Shown piece by piece: positions 46,557 through 55,230 of a DNA stretch of 64,000 nt (the stretch's first letter is position 1; each line of letters starts with the position of its first letter). Source of the DNA: Apostichopus japonicus (Eukaryota > Echinodermata > Holothuroidea > Aspidochirotida > Stichopodidae); contig NC_092581.1 in NCBI RefSeq assembly GCF_037975245.1, positions 1,624,501 to 1,688,500 on the forward strand. The letters are read 5' to 3'. Made by a program: the position numbers and the translations under genes. Below the pieces are notes generated by a model. That model was given only the letters and a program-made list of their open reading frames with translations, was not told where the DNA came from and ran no database searches.

Positions 46557-48080
46557 GAAAATATCAGATTCAGATAAAAACTATATATACCGTAACCAAC
46601 CTTATACTGATCTTAATGCTATGAAGAATCAAACCACAAGGATATATATTTATGAGGATATAAGTTTGAAATAACTGAGTTTGTTTTTGACAGGAAACTT
46701 ACACAAACCTAATAATCGTCTATGGGAACTGCCACGAACAACTTCCCTAAACAGCTAAGAGGAATCAGATCCTATTTGGGAGATATCATAGAATTTAATG
46801 TTCCTTCACACTCACGGTTGGAGACTTGATCAAGTATAAATATAACATCAGCCGGCAAGCCAAGTGTGCTTGTAGTTTTGTATAATGTTTTTATGCATTA
46901 TTTAATGCAATGTTTATTTTCTGCTATATGGAAATAGGCGAGAGCTTAATTTAAAGTATGTATTGAAGCTGTTGACATGCCTAGCTAATGATAAACATTG
47001 GTTTCAATATCAACGCTGTTAACAATCTACCTCGAAAATTATGACACATACACTCATCAAACAAACAAGAATGAGTTGCAGATTCTAGTGGCAATATGAT
47101 ATCACCGATTTAAATAAATGTCAGCTCACAGTCATGAAAGAACGATATCTCCTATAAACCAAATGAAACAGAGATTTTTCAAGTCTTAGCTGTTTGAGGG
47201 GGGGGGGGGGGGATTCACACAGCTCTCTACCACATACTCTAAGGTTATGATAAGGTTTGTGTAACATTTAGATATATTCATTAGTCAAACAATCTAGTAA
47301 CACGATATCTGTGGAACTATATATACTGTATCGTTTCATCGTCAAACTCAAACCATTTGCATAATTTGGGAGTTTTTTAAAACAGCGAAGAATGCACCCC
47401 TTGATTTCCCACTGTTTTTATAACCTTCTTGCAAGTTGTCACACGGCCTTTGGGGATCTGGGGAGGGGGGGGGGGCGGTGGAGGGTACTAATGATTATCT
47501 ACTATTTTACCTTATTCCGTTCACCATATCTCATATCGTCTGCCATTTGATAAGCTAAGCTAATTTAATGTTTTATTCCGCTTATACTTTTCAGTTCATA
47601 TGGGGAGTAGTGTGGCTCATCGCGCAACCTCCACGTGTTGAAGTTATCGATCCTACAACAGACAGACAATACATCGTAAGGGTCTGTTCTCTATCCAAGG
47701 GTCATCGAATAGGACAGCTCGTCTGGGATATTGTAGTTGTGACAATATGTTGTTACTTTGCATTTCGCGCCAGAAATCTTCCCGCCAATTATAACCAATC
47801 TCGTTTCATCGCGTTTAGTGTCTTTAGTACTTTAGTAGTTTACATTGCATTTGCACCGGCCCTTTTTACTTCTACCACCGATTCGTCAATGTTGGACATC
47901 TATTCGGCCCTTGGGGCTCTTATCCAGTCGACTGTGGTCCTGGTTCTTGTATTTATAGTCCGCCTCTTTGCCGTATATTACGTCGACATTCCCGATACGA
48001 GTGATAGCCTGCAGAGCAGTCATGGCGCTCCCCGTGTGAGAAGTAGTGGTGTCCATAGCATGGACAACTTTTCATCCTAG
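40059..48080 (+). CDS. Class C GPCR, metabotropic glutamate receptor-like, four exons
   Basis: Exons 40059-40598, 42918-43299, 43864-44948 and 47595-48080 join in phase to 830 residues. The start Met follows an in-frame TAG at 40053. A hydrophobic signal peptide (about residues 3-16) is followed by a Venus-flytrap ligand domain ([50 protein letters not shown]), then a cysteine-rich domain ([18 protein letters not shown]). Seven TM segments follow from about residue 546, with [30 protein letters not shown] and [13 protein letters not shown] matching mGluR loops. Several glutamate-site positions look kept: the Arg of RRAEAV, Thr in FATS, Tyr in LYG and Asp in IGSD. Others differ, and the TM7 F-x-P-K-x-Y motif is replaced. 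The C-tail is short (about 25 residues). The ligand may be glutamate or another amino acid; family membership is firm, subtype is not. Confidence 0.93.
41173..42253. mobile_element. hAT-like MITE in receptor intron 1 with a nested copy, 8 bp TSD
   Basis: Terminal inverted repeats cagtggcggcggaac and gttccgccgcgcctg are flanked by CCCATGAA at 41165-41172 and 42254-42261. The interior has G/C runs. Near the right end it has cttgtacgctccgcgccaac and atggtggcgctccgctta, shared with the MITE at 25915-26191. A second element is inserted at 41541-41937. Removing it with its TSD leaves about 676 bp. Confidence 0.85.
41541..41937. mobile_element. Nested hAT-like MITE with its own 8 bp TSD
   Basis: CCCTTACT at 41533-41540 and 41938-41945 flank 397 bp. 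The right end reads ctagctccgccactg. The left end (tggtgacggagc) is a diverged counterpart, about 9 of 12 matching. The interior gtacgctccgcgccaac and ggtggcgctcctctta is the same family as the host element. Confidence 0.72.
42918..43299 (+). CDS. mGluR-like exon 2 (ligand domain lobe 2)
   Basis: Acceptor cttttccag at 42917; donor gtaagt at 43300; ends one base into a codon. It reads [20 protein letters not shown] then [10 protein letters not shown], and ends after [12 protein letters not shown]. The mGluR pattern GWxYV...YG...IGSD is preserved. Confidence 0.92.
43300..43863. other. mGluR-like intron 2
   Basis: 564 bp with a C-run at 43518-43533. No other feature seen. Confidence 0.6.
43864..44948 (+). 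CDS. mGluR-like exon 3 (lobe 1 return, cysteine-rich domain, TM1 to mid-TM4)
   Basis: Acceptor atgtccag at 43863; donor gtaagt at 44949, phase 0. It covers the rest of the ligand domain, the nine-cysteine linker and TM1-TM3 with their loops. It stops inside TM4 (TTMLLSLLP), which exon 4 completes ([10 protein letters not shown]). Reading through the donor would give a truncated receptor of about 40 extra residues with a stop at 45069. Confidence 0.93.
44949..46026. other. mGluR-like intron 3, 5' part
   Basis: AT-rich, no gene seen. The short tandem ttactacctgttactac word is at about 45500-45530. Confidence 0.5.
46027..46190. repeat. (TA)n microsatellite, interrupted
   Basis: Long runs of alternating T and A with short interruptions (atctgataatatc at about 46121). 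It abuts the 3' end of the hammerhead-bearing SINE. Confidence 0.95.
46191..46315 (-). mobile_element. tRNA-like SINE containing a hammerhead ribozyme
   Basis: On the - strand the head has an A-box-like tggtcgagtggtata and a B-box-like gggattcgattcc (46245-46257). The hammerhead core follows, then a T-run (46191-46197 in + view as A) and (TA)n. The spurious - strand ORF over it reads [13 protein letters not shown], because the ribozyme core is palindromic. Insertion next to (TA)n is typical of retroposed units. Confidence 0.75.
46201..46242 (-). ncRNA. Type I hammerhead self-cleaving ribozyme motif
   Basis: Read 5' to 3' on the - strand: stem I 5' arm CTTCGC (46242-46237), core CTGATGA (46236-46230), stem II GTCCC-AAA-GGGAC (46229-46217), core GAA and A15.1, stem III ACC/GGT with no extra loop bases (46213-46208), cleavage-site C (46207), and stem I 3' arm GTGAAG (46206-46201). 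Stem I pairs over 6 bp with one G-U. All conserved core bases of a hammerhead are present. The loop-less 3 bp stem III is the minimal form known from hammerheads in animal retroelements and satellite RNAs, which usually work best as dimers. Confidence 0.88.
46476..46553. repeat. (TA)n microsatellite
   Basis: An essentially pure TA run of about 78 bp in receptor intron 3. Confidence 0.97.
46720..47190. repeat. Segment homologous to 35930-36330
   Basis: In the receptor's third intron. It shares an ordered set of words with the upstream copy, e.g. gaacaacttccc, atttgggagatatca, gacttgatcaagta and gctgttaacaat. It ends before the poly-G run at 47199-47212. Confidence 0.5.
47595..48080 (+). CDS. 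mGluR-like exon 4 (TM4 to C-tail)
   Basis: Acceptor acttttcag at 47594; stop TAG 48078-48080. It completes TM4, carries the ECL2 cysteine (VRVCSLS), TM5 ([14 protein letters not shown]), the conserved [15 protein letters not shown] loop, TM6 ([11 protein letters not shown]) and TM7. The TM7 end [11 protein letters not shown] departs from the family's F-x-P-K-x-Y. The tail is Ser-rich ([11 protein letters not shown]). Confidence 0.93.
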   Translation, partial: FIWGVVWLIAQPPRVEVIDPTTDRQYIVRVCSLSKGHRIGQLVWDIVVVTICCYFAFRARNLPANYNQSRFIAFSVFSTLVVYIAFAPALFTSTTDSSMLDIYSALGALIQSTVVLVLVFIVRLFAVYYVDIPDTSDSLQSSHGAPRVRSSGVHSMDNFSS

Positions 48081-48122
48081 CTGTAAAATATGTGTTGAGA
48101 CATGAGACGTATTAAACACTGG

Positions 48123-48128
48123 AATAAA
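48123..48128 (+). terminator. Polyadenylation signal of mGluR-like gene
   Basis: AATAAA lies 43 bp after the stop codon, which would give a very short 3' UTR. It is canonical, but alternatives downstream cannot be excluded. Confidence 0.5.
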
Positions 48129-48986
48129 CGTCCGCACAGAGGGGGGGGGAGGGGGGGTTGCGTACATTTCCCGGAACATCACCATCAGGAGTTGGGCACA
48201 TTGTATGCATGCCCCCATACCACCACCTGGACTATGGTCCTATATACCTCTCTGCAATTTTTTTACTGGTAACTGAACTCTGGTGTCACCGGTGATGTAA
48301 TCGTTTAACCACATCTGTGTAAAATATGTTTGAAGAAAGGGTACATTTGTGCTGTTTGAAAATACAAACATTTCATTTCGCTGCGAATATGGCAGTTACG
48401 CTACAGTTAGCAGGCGCTATTGATAAATACAGATCGACTATATATATTTTTTTATTGCTTTAGTGCGTTCCGATACCGTAGTCAAATGCCTTGCTGGTGT
48501 GCCATTAAACGTTCTTAGAACATGTACTTAACCAGACTGCTTATCATATCTCAAAGATAATTTTGTTTCCATAATTGTACATAATTACATCTTCACATTT
48601 CTACGTAAACGGACGTCAAATCACAAGGTCTCATTTTCTTGTAAAAATATTCTATCGTTCTGCTCCTTGATTAAACATCTTTCCATTGGTTTATCTTTCC
48701 TGAAATAGAGGAGGAATAATGTACGTATCTTTTTCAAGTCAAAAATGAATTAAATGCGAACATAATTACACGGAGAGTAAACTATATTTGGACATTTTAG
48801 TAACAGTTTTAGTGTCGTCAAATATATCCTAAAGTACTTTAACATACCTTTGCGGTTTCTTTTCGTCTATCGTCTTCGGTCACACATTGAAATACGATTC
48901 CAATATTAACTGGCTCTTAGGGCACTCTACGGTGGTCATGTGTATAGCACAACTGATTAAATGATGTCAGTCACAGTGTAAGGGGA

Positions 48987-48988
<2 letters not shown>
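48129..48988. other. Intergenic, no gene seen
   Basis: G-run at about 48141-48158; otherwise AT-rich with no coding signal. Confidence 0.4.

Positions 48989-49064
<76 letters not shown>
48989..49064. repeat. (TA)n microsatellite
   Basis: A pure TA run of about 74 bp. Confidence 0.97.
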
Positions 49065-49734
49065 GTCTGAGAGGAGAAACCGCATTTTATTGTTATACTT
49101 CGAAAAGTTAAAAATGTCATCTATAATCCTTGCTTTGTTTTCATTGGTCATTCGCTTAACATTTAAATATGCTAAGATTATGTATAATAAGTACACAATA
49201 CATAGGCTCAGTAACCCTTGGGTGTATGATCTTTCAAAAAGTACATTTAAAAATGACTAAAAATTATTAAATGACTTAAAATGAAATATTTGGAGATTTG
49301 ATCAAATAAACGGACTGAACGGACGCTAAAAATCTCAGTTACCTTTATTTATAAAGACATTTTGGTCAAATATTTTCTTTCCTAGTTGCATGCTTTGAAC
49401 GGTACTCTTTCGCAAGCCCTCATTTTCTCTATGTTAGCCCCTTTCACGACACGTTGAACGGATTTGTCGTCCAACGGATGACGCTTATAATACATACAAA
49501 CATTAACACATTGATTCATTACTAATGGGGTTAATACCCCACAATGTGTGTACATAAATAATTCCCATTGTGCATACAACAAATTCAAACCCATTCTGTA
49601 GTATTATATTGTTATACTGTTGAATTTCACAACCCCACCATGCATGTACCATATACCAACAGTGGAGCCCCACACTGTGCATACACCAAGAACCCCAGAC
49701 TGTAGCCTCTGCTGGTATGTATGTGTGTATGTTT
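49065..49734. other. Intergenic, short degenerate repeat words
   Basis: No gene seen. Phrases like ccccacaatgtgtgtac (about 49535) and ccccacactgtgcatac (about 49665) suggest a decayed tandem repeat. Confidence 0.35.
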
Positions 49735-49917
49735 CAACTCAAACGTAGGTTTCAAAAAAGTGATATCTTGATTAAAGGGTGTGAAGACTCGCGCACAAAG
49801 AAACGTCTCATGCCGGTAATCTGACCTAGTCTCGAATGAGGTGTAACGGAAGTGTTGGACACCACCATCGATCCCAGAAAATACGCACACAGCTTGCTAC
49901 CGTCGGATTGTGCAAAT
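49735..49917 (-). repeat. Dispersed repeat, copy C (inverted)
   Basis: The reverse complement of about 20055-20200: tagcaagctgtgtg, tctgggatcgatggtggtgt, gtcagattaccggcatgaga and agactcgcgca on the - strand. It has the 5' module of copy A. The hidden reading FETRSDYRH is shared by both copies, but neither has a long ORF. Confidence 0.7.
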
Positions 49918-51040
49918 ATGTGCCTTACGTTTTTGGCTGTGTTCACAAAAAGAGTTGGGGGGGGGGGGGAGGGGTACACCATCCACACAACCCATGGATT
50001 TATACCTAAGGGGGGAGGTTTCTAAACTACAGAAATTGAAAAGCTTACTGTTTTATCAAAAGGTGCTGTTCTTTTTTTAGGAAAAGGGGCTCTTTAGAGA
50101 TTCCCTTGTCACTGTGACCTGCGCCCACCCCACAATCACATTGTTTTCAGGCTAGAAGGTTTTGTTTTTCTATAGGATGTTGCTAACATAGTTCCATGTT
50201 ATCGTTCACATGCAGATAAGGTGAAAACCTGGATCAGCCCCGACACCGCGTCCTCTCTTCAGTTTCACCCATCTGAATACTTCAGACTTCACAGAACCGT
50301 CATATTTGTAAACTCTGTGCGTTTCGCCATAGGACACACCAAGACTTAGCAAGAATTCGAGTATTTTTCATAGCTCATTACTGTAACTCATGGAATATGT
50401 CAGTAAATTTCGACGTATATTTTTTCGCGATTGCCAGGTCTGACATGCGGTGCGGGGGACACGGGAAAGGGTCTCCGAACTTGCTCATGATTCCCCTTTG
50501 GCCGACCAGTACCATACATATTATTAACCGCCCTTCAATATGCGGCGGTGATAAGAAAGATCTCATTTAAAGTGATCAATCAGAAGTGTCAATACTGAAT
50601 ATAGTGTCAGACATTTGCACATACGGTGAACTTCACGCGCACGCGCACACACTACACGTACGAAGGCATGTTGAAAAAAGATGGCACGGTACACTAGTGA
50701 GACCGCATCTCGTATCAACTTGGAACAGAAAATCGACTTCTGCTGTGACCAGGACTCCAAGTATTGCAAAGCCTAAGCATCTTACTGAAAATCAAAGATG
50801 TGCACTCTATCATTAAAATTTGGGACGTTTATAGGCCAAATAGTAAGTAGTATTAATGCAAGTGCTACTTGGGTGTACTATTGGCTAGTTTAGTGTAACG
50901 ATAGGCTAGGACGACTAAACGAACCCATGTCAGCCAGAATATTAACACTAGGCTGCAGCTGCATTCGTAGACAATACAGACTCGCATGAATGTGATGTAG
51001 GCTAGCCTAACATTAACAATGCATGCTTGCAATGTAAATG
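49918..51040. other. Intergenic, no secure gene
   Basis: A 45-codon open stretch from about 50217 (after ttcacatgcag) reads VKTWISPDTASSLQFH and stops at 50347. I do not recognise it and it has no downstream donor. Poly-G run at 49959-49970. Confidence 0.35.
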
Positions 51041-51049
51041 TGTTGTTAT

Positions 51050-51760
51050 TGGCAGGACATTACAAGTGCGGTACCACAAGGGTCTGTTTTGGGTCCCTTG
51101 TTGTTTGTTGCCTATATAAATGACATTGACGGAGATATTAATTGTGCACAGGCTACAGCTAAGAAGTTTGCTGATGACACCAAACTGTGTTCTTCTGACA
51201 TGTCACTTTCACTAGCAAATCTGAGATTGACAAATTTCGAATGCATTTGGATAACTTTTTTGATTGTCTCAGGGATGGCAAATGCTTTTTAATATTGATA
51301 AATGCAAGGTGATGCATGTTGGTAGAAGTAACCAAAAGTACAATCTTAATGGTGAGGAGTTACAGGAGATCTTGTTGAAAGAGACTTAGGTATCTACAAT
51401 TGACTCATATCTGCAACCTTCTTAACATTGTCATGAAGCTGCTAAAAGAGGTAATAAGGGTTTAGGTATGATCAAGAGGAACTTCAGTTTTCTGAAAGAG
51501 GACATAGTTTTTGGGTTTTATAAGCAGTTGGCTAGGCCTCATATGAAGTATGTTGTGAAGGCTTGGAACCGATATTTTGCTAAGGATAAGGAAGTAGGCC
51601 TACTCGAAAAGGTCCAGAGAAAGGCTTCTAGGATAATTAGTTCCTTAAAGGTGCCCTTTATTATAGGCAGTTACGACTGTTGAATCTCACCACACTGGAG
51701 GTTATGTGGTGACTTGATTCAGGTTTTCAAGATTGTGTATCATGTTTACAATTTATCCTT
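51050..51760 (+). pseudogene. CR1/Jockey-like LINE reverse transcriptase, degraded
   Basis: The first part reads SAVPQGSVLGPLLFVAYIND then KKFADDTKLCSSD, the RT palm motifs with FADD as the catalytic box. After frameshifts, MIKRNFSFLKEDIVFGFYKQ and AWNRYFAKDKEV...EKVQRKASRII follow, the RT C-terminal region. The stretch from about 51565 matches the reverse complement of the 34430-34600 relic, so both come from one LINE family. It is broken by several indels. Confidence 0.85.
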
Positions 51761-52538
51761 CACTGACTAACTGACTAACCATTTAGAACTAGAACTTAAG
51801 AAGGTTAACTTAACTTTTTAGAAGGTAAGCTAAACTTTTTCTTAGCAAATGTTACAAGAATAGGCTGAGCAAGAGTCATGCCAGCAATGTCACTGCATGA
51901 GGGAAATTCACAGTGACATGAGTAAATAATTGCTCTCGCACCCACAGATGAACACATGTTCGGTATATTACTATTGTAGCGCCCCCAACAGGGTTTTAAC
52001 TAGCTGAGCGGCTGTGGGTTCGATAGGGCCGCTGTCGGCAACCCTATGTCAGGATGAATGAGGGGCAACTACAAGTAAGGACAACCTGAACCAATAAAAC
52101 ACGAACAAATAAATTGAATTTCTGCTACACATTTAATACGAAACCGATGCCTAACTTGGGCAGGTGTCTATAAAAACCAAATTATATAATACATGAGGTT
52201 AACGCAGTGACCTCCAATGATAGTGTAGCAATGTGATAAATTAGGACCAATATTTAATTAATAACATACAAATCCACATAAATCCCAGCTTATAATTTAC
52301 ATAAATAATAATGACGGTACGTACCTGCGAAGTCAGTGGTGAAACGTATACCTACTTACACCATCACCCTAGTTTATACCCTAGCTTATACCCTGCTCGT
52401 AGGCTGAAATGGAATGGTCAGTCGTCACACCTCTGGAGGGTGGTGTTGACCCACTCCCAGTCGATGGATTACATCATCATCATCATCGCTCACTCATAGA
52501 TCTACTTTTCTCTCCTCTTCCTCGCTACATATGTGAAG
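51761..52538. other. Intron or intergenic upstream of adducin exons
   Basis: No coding sequence I can support. A short (atc)n stretch lies at about 52471-52487 and a pyrimidine-rich tract at 52501-52525 precedes the adducin exon. Confidence 0.4.
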
Positions 52539-52659
52539 GAGATTGAGCTGATCGTGCAAGCCGAGGAGACTGAAATTAAAGAAACCAAGGAGGAGAGTGA
52601 GGATGGAGAGAAGATCAAAACACAGAAAATTACAACCAAGATTGTGACTATTCACGGAG
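52539..52659 (+). CDS. Adducin-like gene, penultimate exon (tail region)
   Basis: Acceptor gtgaag at 52538 and donor gtaata at 52660. It reads EIELIVQAEETEIKETKEES, then TKIVTIHG, and ends one base into a codon. Highly charged tail sequence of this kind precedes the basic C-terminus in adducins, which cap actin filament ends and recruit spectrin. The exon has no independent family signature; assignment rests on phase and on the next exon. The adducin head and neck exons are not visible in the window. Confidence 0.65.
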
Positions 52660-53067
52660 GTAATAGTCTGCTAGAGCGTACCACTTACTGGTAGAGAGAG
52701 AGAGATGGAAGGTCGTTGTCATTCTTCCTGTTCAAGACGCGGCTACATAACCTAGCTGTGGATTGTGATCTTACAATTCATTTTAATCCTGTATTCTCCA
52801 GCTTCCTCTCTCTTAACCCAGCACAACCCTCTTATAACGTAAAATAAGTTGGCTGTAGTATGTATGTGTGTGTGTATGTCTGTATGTAAGTTCTAAAGCC
52901 ATGAGAGACCATACTATGGCCCACTTAATACATAACATGCATAAATAGGTGCGTTTCTGTTGGGTTTGATACAGTCATAGTAGAATTTAATTATGATCTC
53001 GTCAATGTCTCTCTCTTTTACGATCGCAGTTTTCCATCCTCTCTCTCTCTCTTCACAACTCTTTCAG

Positions 53068-53309
53068 ATCAACCGGGGACGGTAGAAACGACCACAGTCA
53101 GTATCGTGAACGGCGAGAAGGAAGACAACAATGACAGGGCACCCTCCGTCACCCCGAGGACAGTCAGAGCGTGGAAGTTTCCCCCTGGAAGAACTCGTCC
53201 TCTCGCGGACCAAGAAGAAGAAGAGGTTCCGAACGCCATCATTCTTGTCAAAGAAGAAGAAGGACAAAAAGGCGGAGAGCTAGAGGAAAAATCGCTACTT
53301 TTAAAATGA
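53068..53309 (+). CDS. Adducin-like gene, last exon with MARCKS-related domain in an offset frame
   Basis: A strong pyrimidine tract and ctttcag give an acceptor at 53067. The frame set by the previous exon reads DQPGTVETTTVSIVNGEKED, then NNDRAPSVTP, and stays open to TGA 53307-53309. The +1 frame encodes SERGSFPLEELVLSRT then KKKKRFRTPSFLSKKKKDKK (53212-53271), AES and TAG 53281-53283. That is the lysine-rich MARCKS-related domain ending adducins (KKKKKFRTPSFLKK in human), which binds calmodulin and drives spectrin-actin assembly. So the domain is certain but its frame is offset. A cryptic acceptor (for example AG at 53136-53137) would restore it in phase; a one-base sequence error near 53141-53150 would too. 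Confidence 0.8.
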
Positions 53310-55230
53310 CGAGTCAAATTAAGTTTGTTTGTGTGTGGAAAGTTGGTTGTTAACGTAAGTAAGCAGTACTGTTAGAGTTCAACTGTCCGACGCTGTGAGA
53401 AGGAGAGGCGGCCAGCATATCTCCCAAGTACTGATCACAATAATCCTCCCTCCCCTCTTGTTATTACGAATTTTTTATATATTTTTTCTCTCTTTGCAAG
53501 TACTATGTTTTGTAGACGCATTATAACAGCTACATGTAAGTCAAGTATATGCCTACTCAGTGATGCGAGAAGCTTCTCTCGAGTGTCCACGGCGACAGGT
53601 AGTAGTCAGGGCAGAGGTCAATGGTATAAAAATGACCAGATTATTGTTTATTGGGTTGTTATTAAATAGTGAAATTAACTCTAGACTGGATCAGCATTAT
53701 GTTCCAGGGGAAAGTTTTCTCCCTCTCTTTATTTTTTCCCCCCTATCTTTTCTCTTAAATTGTTGGCTAACAGGAACGCAGAGCGTACACGGTCTATTTA
53801 CTCCAGTCGCATAATGTAACTTTTTTGTATAGTACATAATATCATGTATTTGTCGGAACAGATTTTAAGCATTGGAGTTGTATTACTTTCCTTGGTTAGT
53901 ATTTTGTACAGATATGTATGAGAATGGCGCACCTAATGGCCCCTTCCTTCCTTCTTGCATGCCCAGGTTCCCGTAACCGGACCACGTGTCGGTTCGGTTT
54001 ATGTATTTCCCTGAAATGTTATTCTCATTTGTATTTTTTTTTTTAACCTATCTGAATGTTTGCATTGTTGTTAATATCATGCATGTTGTGAAGAGAAAAT
54101 TTGGCTTTTGTTTGTTTCAAGGCCAAGTCACAGTGATAGAAATCATGATAACTAAAGCTCTTTGACATATACAAACTGCCTTCACAATCGAGAGAAAGCC
54201 ACTCGTTCGTAATCTTATTACATTGGAGCACAAACGTCACTTTTTATACATACTTTTTTGAATTTTAGTTCTTGAACTTCCAAGCCAAGATTTTTAAACC
54301 ACATTAGAACTGCTGTTGTGAAAGTAGACATTGAAAATGGCTTTGCTGAAATATTTCTGTATATTCTTGTGGATCAAGGACTATCAGACTAGCGTTATGT
54401 TGTAACAAAAACTATCTTCACAGGACGAGAGAGGCATGTTTAGAATTAATTCTCGGCATGCCGCAGTGCAAAGTACCAGTTACCAATGAAGCTCATATTT
54501 ACTCGCGCGGCTCTGTTTATGTGCGGTTACCAGGAGCATCACACGGAAATAAGAATAGAAACAATCCCCTAGCTAATTTATCATTTGTAATTATTTTTTT
54601 GCTTATTCTCTAAAATCACTATAAAAAAAAATTGCACAAGCATTTTTTGCCAGGAGTCTTAGCCATATCCAATTTCTAGTACGCCATGTACGATCCATGG
54701 AGATAGGAAATGATCTGGAATTGCTTATTTGCTTTGCCAAAGATGTTAAACATAGTAAACAAGCAGACACTGCTTTTCTCTAATGTCAATATGAAACACT
54801 TTGAAATTGTCTGTAAGGTGTGCATTTGCTCTCATATAAACACATCATTTTATGTACACTTCATAGGCATGCTTCATTTTGTTTCCATATTTGAAGGATA
54901 GCTTTTTTTCCTTTCTCTTTTTTTTTCTACTGCTTTGGATTCAGACCTTCTTAAAACTTAGTTGTAGGAGTACCTTAGAGCAATTTTAATAGTATCGAAA
55001 AACAAAACAAAAATAGAGTAATTATCATGGTCTTTTTTTGATTTTTGCAGGTTTAACAAAGAAAAAAAATGGGGAATATTTCAGTAACAGCATCTGGTCA
55101 ACAGAGGCCAAACTGTATGGAATGTGGTTTGTTAAGTAGTGTAGCGGAGCATGAATAAAACAATTAACCTTGTTGAATGGATGAAGAATGAATGGGCTTT
55201 GTGGAAGCTGGTATTTTGTAATAAAAGAAA
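53310..55230 (+). other. Probable adducin-like 3' UTR
   Basis: AT-rich, no coding sequence. AATAAA occurs at 55154-55159 and 55219-55224, the first canonical + strand signals I noticed after the stop. UTR extent is inferred. Confidence 0.4.

Noticed and set aside
48957-49196. ORF with a poly-(YI) stretch
   Set aside because: It is the translation of the (TA)n microsatellite.
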